Source: Zygaena filipendulae
Lineage: Eukaryota > Arthropoda > Insecta > Lepidoptera > Zygaenidae
DNA: 64,000 bases
Reading direction: 5' to 3'
NCBI GenBank assembly: GCA_907165275.2
Contig: OU015659.1
Span: 2,088,501 to 2,152,500, forward strand
The notes beneath the pieces were generated by a model. It did not search any database and was not told the origin of the DNA. It was given only the letters and a program-made list of their open reading frames with translations. A program made the position numbers and the translations under genes. This document shows, piece after piece, positions 48,465-60,900 of this stretch; the first letter of the stretch is position 1, and each line of letters begins with the position of its first letter.

Positions 48465-49296
48465 TTCCTTGGTTATTTATTGTAATATTATCAGTATAGC
48501 ATAATACATAATTTATGTACCACTTAATTCCAAATTCTTATTCCAATGGCACGGAACTTCTAATTAAACAATAATTTGCTTTTCTTAAAAATAACAACTA
48601 ATCGTTTTAAAATTGTATGGCAGTGGTTTTGGATCAAATGTTCAGTTTTTGTTAAAAAAAAAATATATGTAGGTATATAGATTGTCATACAATGTATAAT
48701 TGTATGTACAATCTCATAACTTAGGGATTCTATTTGCAGTAAGAACGATCCTAACTTATATTAGACGTTATTGGGATTTTTCCAGTTGTCATCGCTCGTT
48801 CGTTTTAGCGCGAGACCCATTTTAGAGCGATATCATTTTTTAATCGTTTTCTCTTGAACAGACTGGAACTTGCGTTCGATGATTTATTTATTAGCTTATC
48901 TATTAGCAAAACTGTCTATCGTAATATAAAGGAATGTTTCCATCGAGTAAAGTAATAAGTACATCATAATACATAATATACAGAGTGGAAAAAAATAGTA
49001 GACTGCTTCTAAAAATTTTTCCAAAAATATTGGCTTATATACATAATATACATTTTTTAAATTATAAAAACCAAAAATTATTGCGCTATTTGCTATTTTC
49101 ATGATATCCTGCCGCAGGCTATATTTTTTTCTAGTATATTTTATGCATAAAATACGTAAGTACAAACACATCTTTATTACTATTTATAATATTTAATTAG
49201 ATGGGGAAATGCAAGCTGTTATCTGGTACCGGCCATTACAGTTACTTGATAAACTATGATAAAAAAAATAATCCCTGAAAAAAACCCTTTAAAAAA

Positions 49297-49561
49297 ATAA
49301 CAATAAATTCGAAAGTGAGTTTTGTTTGTTTCGCTTTCATGCCTTAACCGCTCAACTAATCGTTGTCAGGGGTACAGAAAGGAACATAGGGTACTTTCTA
49401 TCAAGGAATTTCCGCGGGAACTGAATTTAACACGGGTAAAACTGCATTAAATTTTGAATACTGTACGTTGTCAGGGGAACAGAAAAGGATATAGGGCTGC
49501 TTCCCAGAATTCTCTCGGGATCTCCAAAATTAATGCGAGTGAAACCGCAGGAAAAAGCTAG
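49297..49561 (+). repeat. Helitron-type repeats, merged copies
   Basis: AATAAATTCGAAAGTGAGTT to CTAG at 49558-49561, with the conserved central block present twice, as in 22037-22310. Confidence 0.55.
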
Positions 49562-50270
49562 TAAGTAATAAATTAATTTTGTTATTTTTGGAACTTCAAT
49601 AACAGGGTGTAATCATAAAAGATTTTAATATAATTGGCGAAGTATTTTTTCAAAGATCTCTGAGACAAGAGAGTGGAATATTGTATATCTTCTCTCGTTA
49701 TACATTACACCTTGTATATGCGGCTTGTAGGTATCTGCTAAAATGTTTTCGATGGCGAAGTAAAAATAGAAATTCATTGTATATAAATTTTTACTTAAGC
49801 TATAACCTGATAAGATTTACAATAATATATTAAACAATCTTACAGTATTCAATCCACTTAAAACTAGTTAACATATTTTTTAATTAAAAAAATAACTTCA
49901 ATATCTTTTTTACCATCAAAGTAGTACCAACAAAAGATTTACTGTCCCGCATCCACTAACTAACCTACAATATTGACATTACACGATTTACTGAACGCTC
50001 TAACCAAGTATCCGAAACGATAAATATTAGCTTTCGATGCAACAACTTTATACGTGTTTCGTGACACAAACAAAATCTTTCTTAACTTATTCAAATGGAG
50101 TGTATAATTGTATATGGGGAGACCCTTAGATAATAATGTAGGAGCAGGGCGATTTTGTGTTTTCCTCTAGAGTGTAGAAATTGTCTCTAAAATTCGGTTA
50201 TTCAACGCACCCGCTCGTAAAGTGGCTCTTATTGCACCGATTTTATATGTAGGTTCATAATCCAGTTTAT

Positions 50271-50514
50271 CTAACCGCCGCACTCAGAGTCGACTTTAAT
50301 GATTACTTAGTTAAGTATAGATTTTTAAAACAAAACTGCCGCAATAAGACAAGTTTAATAAATTAATGTTAATTGGCATTTAACTAATTAAGTTACATCT
50401 CATTAAATGCCAATTAACATTAATATAATGAACGTCTCTGATTGCGGCAGTTTTGTTTTAAAAGTCTATACTTAACTAAGTTATCATTAAAGTAGACTCT
50501 GAGTGCGGCGGTTA
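50271..50514. repeat. Foldback MITE family C, copy 2
   Basis: 244 bp. The ends are exact inverted repeats starting CTAACCGCCGCACTCAGAGT; the arms extend about 70 bp, and an inner inverted pair (AATGTTAATTGGCATTTAA) makes nearly the whole element fold. It has no ORF. Confidence 0.85.
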
Positions 50515-50544
50515 GACGCTTCAAATTACCACACTACTCACCAG

Positions 50545-50850
50545 TATACCAGCCCAGTGACACTCCATAAAAATGAATCGATTCAATCAAGTATTTTCCC
50601 ACAAGTAAAGACACCCGGCTTGTACGTACCTACACTTAATGTGCTTGTGCGCATGTGCGTATCGTAAGGTTGACATCAACTGACAGTAACAGTCAGCTGT
50701 CAGTGAATAAATGTCACAAGTGGATTCTGCATGTGATACAATTTCCTCGGAATTTACCAAGTAACTTTCGCGGGGTATGCGAAGGCATGAAATTGGTGGG
50801 AGGCGAAGAGTGTCGCTTCTCTATTCTGTATTCTTTGCTAGTATGGTAAT
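50545..50850 (+). repeat. Repeat family E, copy 2
   Basis: CCCAGTGACACTCCATAAAA to GCGAAGAGTGTCGCTTCTC. Inverted copy at 36400-36720, direct copy at 54355-54890. It contains the palindromic ACAGTAACAGTCAGCTGTCA-type core. Confidence 0.65.
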
Positions 50851-51029
50851 ACCACACTAGTAAATTAAAGTTTACAGTTTTTTCTTTCTTCTAACTCAAG
50901 TTTTCCCCCTAGAAAATGTGTCGAAAAACGTCGTATGAAACGAGTGAGCATTGGTCGTTAAACTCGGGGCCGGAACACGATCCGACCCGAGAATTGTATC
51001 TTAGCTAACTATCAATTGTATCATGTCCT

Positions 51030-51425
51030 AATAATATAAATACGAATTTAAGTTTGTTTGTTTGTTAAGCTTCCACACCATGACTACTCAACCGATCACC
51101 TTGAAATTTTACATACTCGACAACACAAATCTATACTTAATATTATAAAGAGAAAATATTAAAAATATTATAATTGATTTTTTGTTTGTTTTTTGCGATT
51201 TAACTCAAAAACTAATGGAGCAATTTCAAAAATTCTTTCACCATTAGAAAGCTACATTATCTCTGAGTAACATAGGCTATATTATAATCCGGAATTCCCG
51301 CGGAAACTTCGAAATCATCGCGGGTGAAACCGCGCGGGACAGCTAGTACAATACAAAAAAGACTACTTTCCATTCGGAATTCCCGCGGGAACTCCGAAAT
51401 TAACGCGGGCGGAGAACAGCTGGTA
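51030..51425 (+). repeat. Helitron-type repeats (two or three copies)
   Basis: The first starts near AATATAAATACGAATTTAAG, the second near TCTATACTTAATATTATAAA and ends with CTAG at 51343-51346. A third 3' block ends at 51421 without CTAG. Confidence 0.55.
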
Positions 51426-51678
51426 ATTAAAGATTATAGTCAACCAGGGGAATTGCGTCCATGGGGGTAATAGAGTCTATCAAAGATTACTCGAAAACTA
51501 TTAGGTTTAAAATGACTGTTTTACTCCTAGCAGTTTTTGAACAATCTTTGATAGACGCTATTACCTCCATGGAAGCAATTCCTCTGGTTTACCTTAATTA
51601 TACTATTAACTGGATGGTGTAGTCGGGCCGGGCCTCCGCCTCCGCCTCCGCCTGGGCGCGCGCAGGGCCAGGGCCGCG

Positions 51679-54600
51679 TCACAGCGCGCCGTGCTCCTTC
51701 AGCAGGTAGTGGCCGACGAGGTGCTTCTGCACGTCCGTCACGCCGCCGTATATCTGCGTGCCGCGCGCGTCCCTGCCGCAGCCCGCAGGGCACACGCGTT
51801 ACAAACGTAATGCCTCACTACCATTTTCATAATGCAACTTGACCTTGACAAGGGTACAATATACTAGGCATCCATACTCTAAATACTAATAGTGATGTGG
51901 ATCTGCGGATGTATATCCGCGGATACGGATAGGAATCTTAACTTTTTTACTCAATAGGTGTACGCGCGCGAGACCTTGAAACGGTAGTTGACGCCACTTG
52001 AGTCATGTCTCCTGTCACGCAAAGCGTCAAGTTAGGGCAGGACATGATTTTGACTTGCATTTGTTTATAAATCTGAATGGAATTTAATTGTTTTTCTATC
52101 TAATCACCTATCGTGTATTGAAAATTAACAAGGAAAAGGATCCGCCAAAAAAGGAACAGATACGGATTTTTCTTCTCCCTCGGATATCCGCGAATACGGG
52201 TACGGATATCCGGCAAATCACTATTAAATACCAATGATGCAGGTCGCCATACTATGCTATACAGGAGAGTGAACGAAGTGATCTCTCATAACATGACTGT
52301 GGTTAGATCAGCTGAATCTTTGACGACCCGATTGGCGCAATGGTCACATTGCCTGCCCGCTAATCAAGAGGTTCCGGGTTCGATTCCCGGTGGGGGTGGA
52401 CTTTGTGTGATGAACACAGGGTTCCATTTTCCAGTCTGGGTGTGTATATATATATATCTATATTATTATATATATGTAATAATATGTGTAGTATATACCA
52501 CGTGTGCTTGGTTTCCACGACACAAGCTTATAGCTTAGTGTGGGATCAAGTAGATTTGTGTGTTGTGAAGTGGATTATTATTATTAATCCGCCCTCCCTA
52601 GATAAAATCTCCAGCTACCCCAATGGCGGTAGGCGTGCAGTCACCTGTAGTGCCTCTCGGCGTCGTAGCGCACGCAGAGGCCGCGCCCGCCCAGTATCTG
52701 CACGCAGTGGTCGGCGGCGGCGGTCGCGTTGCGCCCCGCCACGTACTTGGCCATGGCGCTGTTCTTGGTGCTGACGTCGGTGGCGGCGCGGTACGTCAGC
52801 AGCCGCGCAGTCTCCACCAGCATGCACATCTCCGTCAGGCGGTCCTGGCGACACAACATTACATACATAGTACACATATTTGCCAAAGAGAAAATGATAT
52901 ATTAACTAGATAGGCGATGTAGGCGAAACAGATACGCCACGGTTACGATGGGAGTTAGAGCAAATACATATAGATAACATGTAGTAAAATTAGCTGCAAA
53001 TATTTACAGGGTTGAAAGTATACACCGTTATAGACATGTTAATTTTTATTTATTTTTTGCAAACAAAGTAATTCAATCAAAAAGAAAACAATTTGTGAAG
53101 GCGCTCGCCGCTCAATCGCTTTACACACACATCGCCGCGCGCTGGTATTTTAAGGTCAATAACCTCGATCGAACTGAACAACTGATCCATGGCTCGCTGT
53201 GTGCGTGGCGCGTGCCTTGTATATGTATAAGTGAGCTTATACGTGTATTGTGTTTGAGTTACCTTTTGAATGTAATTTCTAATGATTTTTCAGATGAATT
53301 TATTTTCCTCATATTCTGAAAAACTACCGAACTTATTTCATTTTTTTTGTTTATTCTGTTTGTTATAACGTATACTTTCAGCCCTGTAAATATTTGCAGT
53401 TAAATTTACCACATGTTATACAACGTGTTAATGAATTAACTAAAAACCTGATACACCCCATTTAAAAAATAAACAATAATATGATTAAAATATATTTTAT
53501 GTCGAAAAAATTTATACTTTAAAAGTTATTCAACATTACTTTGGAGGTGACCTATTATAGAATTATTATAGAAATTCCAAGCGCTACGCCTGCGCCTACC
53601 GGTTCGAATTTTTTGCTGCGGGCGGCGTACGCGCCTAATATTATATTATAAATAATTTAGACATGGGCTAATAGAAGTGAAAAAATATAACCTATATTAA
53701 AACATAGTGCGATCGATTCGCTAGTCGATTTTGAGCAAACTAATTTCTAGTTTTCAGTTAATTCATTAACACGTTGTATATGTATAATACAACAAAAAGT
53801 GTGGGGGGGTACGAGAAGCAAATTCAAATGAGGATCCTCTGTATTATTTATCCCATTTCCACCAACGGTTCTGATAGACAACAACGTCGTTAGAATTAAT
53901 TTTCGCAGTTCAACGTACTTTAACGGAAGGCAATCTCGTCAGGCTTTTTCCGAACGCAATTCTCTCTTTCGCGTAGTCGATCGCCGTGTCCAGCGCCGCC
54001 TGGGCGATGCCTGTGGAAATATTTGCAAATTAAAAATAGTCAGGTATTCTCCAGGGTACCAAAATCAAAATTCTAACTAGTCCGTCAGTTAGAAAATAAA
54101 AAAATAATAGACAAGTATTTTTTTATTTTCAAATTAATTAATGAAAATAAACATGGATAAAGCGCATTAAAGTTTAGGGTGGGGGATTCGTGCACCGGGT
54201 TGTGACGTCACGCGAAATTTCAACTCAATGTATCGCCGTTATTTTTTGATTAAGTACATAAAAAAAGAAAAAATACGTGTCCAATATTTTTAATGAATCT
54301 ACAGGACGGATACAGAACGGACTAAAAATAAAATAGTCAAATAGCCTATTACCAGCCCGGTGACACTCCATACAAATGAACTGATTCAAGTGCTTGCCCA
54401 CAAATTGACACGGCCGACTTGATCACATGTAGTGCGCGTATGCGTTTCGTAAGGTTGACAGCGAGCTGACAGTAACTGTCAGCCGTCAGAGAATAATTTG
54501 TCACATGAGGATTCTACATATTATCATGACAACTTTTCCAGTTGTTGACTGGTGGAGGTCGTAGCGAGTGGACTCTTGTCGCGTTATTTTTTTCGATATT

Positions 54601-57600
54601 TTCACCACCATTCAGCAGCCATTTTGTTTTCCAAGAAAGAAGCTGGTTTTCGAGAGAGAACCGTGTTTTATCTTGGAGAACAATCTAACACTGTCATTGG
54701 CGTTTCGCCATAATTACTTTAATTGCTAAAAATACGTACATTGGCAGAAATATATGCGATAAATCGCGATAGATTGCCATAATTGAAGAAGGAGACAACT
54801 TTTCCTCGGAATTTACCAAGAAATTTTCGCGAGGCATGAGGAGGCGTGAAATCGATGGGAGGCGGCGAGTGTTACTTCTTTACATCATACTAGCTGTTCC
54901 CGCGCGGTTGCACCCGCGATAATTTCGGAGTTACCGCGGGAATTCCGGATTACAATACAGCCTATGTTACTCAGAGATAATGTAGCTTTCTAATGGTGAA
55001 GGAATTTTTGAAATCGGTCCAGTAGTTTGTGAGTTAAATCGTAACAAACAAACAAATACACAAACAAACAAACAAAAAAATCAAATCTTTCCTCTTTATA
55101 ATATTAGTTATAGAAGAATCTCTACTGTCAGGCACCGACCGACGGCGTGCGCGGCGATGCCGACGCGCGCCTGGTCGAGCTGCTGCATGGCGAGCCGGAA
55201 GCCGTCCCCGGGCGCGCCCAGCAGCCAGCCCTGCGGCAGGCGCACCTCCTGCAGCGTCAGGTCGCACGCCGACGCCGCCCTGCGGCGAGCGCTTCACTTC
55301 ATAACAATCCACCTCACGAGTTATTTGCCGGGAATCAAAGATGGCGGTTCGTCATTTTTTTTTCTCTTCTTTTTCGACTCAACACTGAGTGTTATTTGCC
55401 ACTTTCATTTTTGGTATTAAGATAATAGGAAGCAAAAGTTAGGAAGCATTGTTAAAAAAAAGGAATTTTGACAGATTATTTGGATTGGATTGGATTAGGT
55501 TAGGAAAAAAAAAGAAATGGTATATTGGAATAAACATAAATAGGTCATAACTTTAGGTTTATAATATAGGTTCGTCATTTATTTTCATGTCGATAAAAAA
55601 TGGTTAAGAATGGTTATTGTTGTGTTATAAGGTGCTGTATTGGACAATAAATTTCACAGTGACGGTTTTTTATGTGCTCAAGAAGATATATGATATTTCG
55701 AGCTGATTTCTTCGGTTTCCTCCGAGAGCTCTGAGAAGTTCTTGCAAGCTATAGTACCGTGGCTTGCAATTTAAAACTGTACAACGAAGCATTTCAATAC
55801 AAAATATATTGATCTAATTAATTTTACTCGAAACTGGCTAAATGCATTATATGCGAAAGTCTAAAAAAAAGGAGAAAAAAAAAGAAAGAATCCACCTCAC
55901 TCACAACACACAGATCTACTTGATCCCACACTAAGCTGTAAGCTTGTGTCGTGGCAACCAAGCAAACGTGGTACATATTGGATATTACAACTATTGAGTG
56001 CCAAGTCATCTCATTCTCATCTGCTTACTTCTTACTGACTGATCGCAAGATAAAATTATATACATACCTACTAGCAGATCCTCGCGGTTTCACCCGAGGT
56101 AATTTTGCTAGCTATAGATCGTTATCCGATTCATTTTAAATTTGATGCATGTATTACTTTTAAGAAATTTTGTGATGCCAAATAAAGTTATGTCTATGTC
56201 TATGTCTATGTCTATGTTTCATTCACGAAGACGCGCCCCACCACTCTCCGATTGAGGGAAGCGCGGTGTGCGGGGAGTTTCTCTTGTGTAAAGTTTTCTC
56301 CTGATTGGTTCATTTATTTTAATGCGAGTGCTCTCATAGGTAATAAGTGTGTACCGATAACATTCACAGCCTAGCGGAAGCATGATTGATGATTAGCATG
56401 AAAAGTGGGGCGCGTCTTCGTGAGTGAAACGATCTATAGTAAATTTGTTTTATCCCATCCCAATGTCAGCTACTCGCCTACTCCGTGCGGTAACTTATTT
56501 CAACCAGTTAACTGTGAACTTTGAAGATTACTGTTAAATTATTTACTGTCATACTTGACTCCAATGAGTTCCTCTTTGTTCCCTCTGAAGACACCCTCAA
56601 TGTCCAGTGGAACCAGGAAACCTGAGAAACAGAACGTTGTAGATAATATAATGTTATATTGGTAACTAATTTATTTTCATACCAAATTAAATATCGACTA
56701 GTTAATTTAATGAAATAGTTCATGAACAAAACTGATTGAATATAAGCTGAATGTACTGTATTAAAATTTAATATTAATGATATGGATAATAGTAATAATG
56801 GTATATTACTTTTGAAGCTGTGGCAATGGACTGTAATTGTTACACAGCACAAATAAATAAAAACTATTTTTACAGTAGTCATATTTATTTATTTATTTAC
56901 TAATTTACAAACATTGTAACAACTTGGCAGTGCTACATAAACCTTTTTAGGTTTTTCCGTGCACCGACACACCCGTCGTTATTCGTATATAGGTATAATA
57001 TAGGTATATAGGTTTAATTATAAAATTATTCTTAGAATAGTTACGTACTCTACTACGTACGTATGTATGTAAAGTACTTTGTTGAGTACGGCCATAACGC
57101 GCGTCCCAAAACCGCATTTCCAAACGTTCTAGATGCCAAAATATTAGAAATTATTATTTTTTATGCCATAAGAAATGTTGTAAATGTATTTTTTTGGAGT
57201 AAAACTTCTTTGATTACGAGGGAAAAACAATTTTTGCGGCGTCTTATCTTGACGCGGCGGGTAATGGTCATAGTGAATAAGGGCCCAGTTTAAGTCACAT
57301 CACTACATAGTACAAAATAAAGTCGCTTCTCGCTGTCTGTCCCTATCTATGCTTAGATCTTTAAAACTACGCAACGGATTTTGATGCGGTTTCTTTAATA
57401 GATAGAGTGATTGAAGAGGAAGATAGTTGGAATTCCCGCGGGAACTCCGAAATTACAGCGGGTGAAATCGCGGGGGACAGCTAGTTAATTATATGTATAT
57501 TTTGTGTGTATCAAAAAATCTTTCTTATATTTTACCAGTTGGCTCGCGCTACGTGGCGTGGAGAGGCACGAAAGTGGTTTTTTTTTTACGAAAAACTTAG

Positions 57601-60182
57601 TGTTGTTTAGTACTCACACGCCATGCCCTTGTGCCTGAGCTCGGGGTCGACGGTGGCGAACACGGCGGCGGCGGCGCCCTCTATGGCGGACGTCACCCAG
57701 CTCTTCTTGCCGTTGAGCAGCCAGTGGTCGCCGTCGCGGGTCGCGCGCGTCGCGATGCCCGCAGCGTCGCTGCCCGCGTCTATACATCGACCGTTATTAA
57801 TGACCCTTACAGGAGCGAAACTATATCATGTAGTGAAAGAAAGAAAAGAAAGAAAGAAAGAAAATACATTTATTTCAGCACAACACACAAAAAAAAAAGA
57901 AACAAACATCAACAGTGCCTAATCTAAAGTAGTGGGCTATAATAAATATTTTTTTCTAAGATCATTCAAAAATAAATTGATCAAGGAATTTGTAGGCTAG
58001 GGTAAAGGGACGATACAATTTAAAGTTGATTTTTAAAACTTAAAACAAAAAATGCCAAAAATGGCCACCTTTGGCAGTTTTCATTTAAACTTTATTTATA
58101 TTATTTTGCAATACTGAATAATGTACCTGCAGCAGTCAGTTACGTGAATTTTGAAATAATACTAGTAGTCGACCGCGGCTTAAAAGCGCGCGGTTAAAAG
58201 TGTGTAGCCACTACCTTATGCACCTTAAATTGCACATTAATTTAAGTTTTCAATTTTAATCTAACCCCTCCCTTAAATGACTGAATACAACAAAGCCTCT
58301 ATTTAAAGTAAACATTAGAACTATGAAAGCAATGCATAACTCACCAGTCTCACTCAAAGCGAAGCATCCGATTGCTCCTTTGGTAAAATCTGTTAAAAAT
58401 TTCTCCTTCTGTTCTGGAGTACCCTTCTCATTGACCAAGTTGGCATAGAGGAAGTTATGTATTGACATCAGCATGCCGGTGCTAGCACACCCACGGGAGA
58501 TCTCCTCCACAGCCACCGCAAGAGATAGGTAATCGAGGCCTAGGCCTCCATACTCCTTGTCTACGCATGCACCCATTAGACCCATTTCTGCCAACTTCCT
58601 CATCTGTAATTTTTTTTATTATTTGTGATAGTGCTCATCCTAATTGCCACCAAGTTTAGTTTTCGAGAAATCAGTGATGTGCTAAGAAATACTTTCACAT
58701 ACCAGGATCAAGTTTTATTATCATTATCAGTCTCAGCCTGGGTTATAGTCTCATCTTAAACAAAACTGCATTGTGACTGAACCCTGTGACACCCGAGGTT
58801 TGAAAAAATATAGAAACCAGAAAGTACAAAAATTTATGAAATAACTTGGCAATTTCCATTATGCTAGCTACAGAAAAACAGTGTTAAAAATTGATAAAAA
58901 CAATTTACTACCTAATAGATAGATTGTCAGAGATAATTTGCAAAGCATCACACTTATGGTGATGATTGACTTATCATTATCAAAAGTCACAGATAAATGT
59001 TTATGGCAAAAATAAGTAGGGGTTACATAACAATAACCAAATGAGTACATGACTTATGAAAGCTACATATCACTACATAATATGAAACAAAATCCTCCGC
59101 CGCATGTCTGTTCGCAATAAAATAAAAACTACTGCACAAATTTTCATGCGTTATTCACCAGTAGATGGAGTGATTCAAAAGGAAGGTACATATTATAGTT
59201 TATCCTGGAATTCCAGCGGGAACTTCGAAATTACCACGGGTGAAACCACAGGGGACAGCTAGTTAAAATTAAACCGATAATATTATGATCTATTTACTAA
59301 AAAAGGAGTGAAAAAATATATACAAATGAAATGGAGAACAGAATCTTATTATATAATCTGTTTGTACTTCCCATCCAAGAATTTAAGAGTTGTTTTTATT
59401 TCCTACAATCTTAAAATGTAATCTCACCTGATCAAAGGGAAACCGTCCTTTGCGGTCAAGCTTTGAGGCATAAGGCTTCAAATGTTCCACAGCAAAGGCT
59501 CTTGCTTTTTCCTTCACATCTAATTGCTGCTGATTCAGCTGACTTGTGAATCTCCGCCTTTGTGTCACTAAAGTCTTGGCACATTGCACTGACGGTACTA
59601 AAGAAAAATATTTCACACTCTAAATATCTCCTCTGGGAGATAGATAAGAGAAATCAAAGCTAGCTTATATACATAAATATAGTGTTAGAGATCCCTTTGG
59701 CAAAAAGATTTCATTGTTTTATATAGCAGCTTGTAAAGTTCTCCTACATAACTACATAATAGGCTGAGCAAAACACAGGTAGCAAAGGAGTGTTGAGCAT
59801 TTGAAAGGGACTCTAAACCTACATCTAGATCGCAAATCCCCGGCAGTGAGAGAGAGAGAGCGAGTAATCACACTACACTAAATTGTACCCTAAATCGACT
59901 AGTCTAGGGTACATTTTAATGTAGTGTGATCACTCGCTCTCTCGCTCACTCACTGATACAAAATCGGAACCAATTGCACTAACTTCGATTACACCTTCCG
60001 ACTTCCTAGATTGGTGTCTGACAAATTGTAAAGTGTAATAGGCGTTTTACGTTAAAGTTGAATGAATTTACATAGACCCACTTATAATAGATCAATGAAA
60101 TTGTGTATTCTGCTAACTACTTCATGTGGTAATTAAAATACTTACATAGTTTTGATGATTTTATAATAGCACTTGTCGACAT
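51679..60182 (-). CDS. Short-chain-type acyl-CoA dehydrogenase, catalytic Glu replaced
   Basis: Nine exons with consistent phases: 60146-60182, 59428-59597, 58345-58603, 57618-57779, 56555-56621, 55140-55279, 53919-54010, 52645-52844 and 51679-51772 (1221 nt, 406 aa; human ACADS is 412). The start MSTSAIIKSSKL and following TQRRRFTSQ look like a mitochondrial presequence. Family features: MGLMGACVDKEYGGLGLDYL, EEISRGCASTGMLMSIHN, FALSETG, SWVTSA, FLVPLDIEG and ILGGRGLCVRYDAERHYRDA. The family makes enoyl-CoA from acyl-CoA with FAD in mitochondrial beta-oxidation. The catalytic base normally lies in IYEGT; here the sequence is IYGGVTDVQ (Gly at about 385). The alternative Glu of isovaleryl-CoA and long-chain dehydrogenases is also absent (QLDQARVGIA). 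It may be inactive or altered. Exon 5 donor AA/GTATGA was chosen for phase and alignment. Confidence 0.9.
52321..52585 (+). mobile_element. tRNA-derived SINE
   Basis: The head has an RNA polymerase III A box (TTGGCGCAATGG, 52331-52342) and B box (GGTTCGATTCC, 52378-52388) and looks tRNA-like. A unique body follows (TTTCCACGACACAAGCTTAT, then TAGTGTGGGAT), with an ATT-rich tail. Related body fragments are at 38115-38215 and 55885-55985. In acyl-CoA dehydrogenase intron 8. Confidence 0.75.
54078..54345 (+). repeat. MITE family B, third copy
   Basis: TAGTCCGTCAGTTAGAAAAT to ACGGACTAAAAATAAAATAG. One TGACGTCA is kept (near 54205); the segment with the second site is deleted. In acyl-CoA dehydrogenase intron 6. 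Confidence 0.7.
54355..54890 (+). repeat. Repeat family E, copy 3, with 200-bp insertion
   Basis: CCCGGTGACACTCCATACAA and GCGAGCTGACAGTAACTGTC on the left, then a segment of about 270 bp (54535-54800) not shared with copies 1 and 2, then the shared right part (TTTCCTCGGAATTTACCAAG to GGCGGCGAGTG). Confidence 0.6.
54890..55114 (-). mobile_element. Helitron-type repeat (third subfamily)
   Basis: CTAG at 54890-54893 after an A, then the shared 3' block; the 5' part reads AACTCACAAACTACTGGACC on minus, matching 31060-31323 and 51100-51346. It ends just before ACAD exon 6. Confidence 0.65.
55885..55985 (-). repeat. SINE body fragment, inverted
   Basis: Reverse complement of the SINE body at 52500-52570 (CACACTAAGCTGTAAGCTTG, then GTGTCGTGGCAACCAAGC). 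The tRNA head is missing. In ACAD intron 5. Confidence 0.65.
56190..56215 (+). repeat. (TATGTC)n microsatellite
   Basis: About four TATGTC units directly left of the MITE at 56216-56430. Confidence 0.8.
56216..56430. repeat. MITE with 27-bp GC-rich inverted ends
   Basis: 215 bp. The ends GTTTCATTCACGAAGACGCG and, inverted, GTTTCACTCACGAAGACGCG match over 27 bp with one mismatch. No ORF. In ACAD intron 5. Confidence 0.8.
57160..57285 (+). repeat. Interspersed repeat shared with 21786-21915
   Basis: Around AAACTTCTTTGATTACGAGG and GGTAATGGTCATAGTGAATA; related to the SQOR intron 1 copy. In ACAD intron 4. Confidence 0.5.
57300..57485 (+). mobile_element. Helitron-type repeat (second subfamily, complete)
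   Basis: 186 bp, from TCACTACATAGTACAAAATA after an A to CTAG (57482-57485) before a T. In ACAD intron 4. Confidence 0.75.
59070..59262 (+). mobile_element. Helitron-type repeat (second subfamily, complete)
   Basis: 193 bp, TCACTACATAATATGAAACA to CTAG (59259-59262), between A and T. In ACAD intron 2. Confidence 0.75.
59844..59955. repeat. Foldback repeat with GAGA-rich ends
   Basis: 112 bp that folds on itself: CAGTGAGAGAGAGAGAGCGA on the left, CTCGCTCACTCACTG on the right, with TCACACTACACTAAATTGTA pairing inside. In ACAD intron 1. Confidence 0.75.
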
Positions 60183-60383
60183 ATCGATGCGTTTGCTATA
60201 GCGGTACAAAACGAACGAATGACACTCGTACTCGTATATTAAATTAGTGTCGCGAACTTGCCAATGAATTACGATATGATATGACCAGATAAGATTAAAC
60301 ATTCAAGGTCAGAGAAGTGGATGTAATTTTTGCGAGTAACAACGTAATTCGTATACAACCGTTTACGCATGATATTATAATCA

Positions 60384-60672
60384 CGTAGTGATTACCTTCT
60401 CTCTGATTTTAATCATTGCGTTTACGTCTTTTTTACGATTGTTTTGCGTAAGTCAGACAGCTGACAAAAGACCACAGAATCATCGAAATATTATGTATTC
60501 CGATATGCACAGAACACACATAGGCAGAGAGAAGGTAATCACTACGCGATGGTATCATACAGAGTTATTGTTCTGAGCTCAGAAGAATAACTAAAGCAAT
60601 TGTTCTGAGTTCTGAGCTCAGAAGAATATTGTTCTGAGGTTCTGAGTAAAACGTAGTGGTTACCTTCTCTCT
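60384..60672. repeat. P-like element end motifs, three copies
   Basis: CGTAGTGATTACCTTCTC (first 18 of 22 bases) occurs at 60384-60405 and, with one change, at 60651-60672; its inverse is at 60528-60549. The same 22 bases form the right end of the P-like insertion at 10632-10653. Confidence 0.7.
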
Positions 60673-60839
60673 GGTTCTGAGGTTATACTGGACTGCGTTC
60701 CGTAACTTCGCAGTATACTAAATTGACGTCATACCTTACAGTGCTCTCAGTAATAACGGAACATACCCTCAGTCATTTTGAAGCGTGTTCGGAACCGCGC
60801 TAGTCTGACTTGCACTTGATCGGTTTTTTAATATATACT

Positions 60840-60900
60840 ACAAGCCCCGCGGTTTCACCCGCGTTGATTTGAGGAAAAAATCTCAAATTCACAGCTAGCC
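60840..60900 (-). repeat. Helitron-type repeat remnant
   Basis: GCGGTTTCACCCGCGTTGAT with CACAGCTAGC nearby; only the 3' hairpin region remains. Confidence 0.4.

Larger units (their letters stand above)
48465..51678. other. Intergenic between gypsy element and ACAD 3' end
   Basis: It holds a Helitron pair (49297-49561), MITE family C (50271-50514), repeat family E (50545-50850) and Helitron copies (51030-51425). At 51440-51600, ATCTTTGATAGAC-type segments appear in inverted orientation on both sides of a short spacer. No gene is found. Confidence 0.5.

Noticed and set aside
52331..52395. Possible tRNA gene
   Set aside because: A and B boxes are present, but the sequence is joined to a body found without the head at 38115 and 55885, and ends in an ATT tail; it is a SINE.
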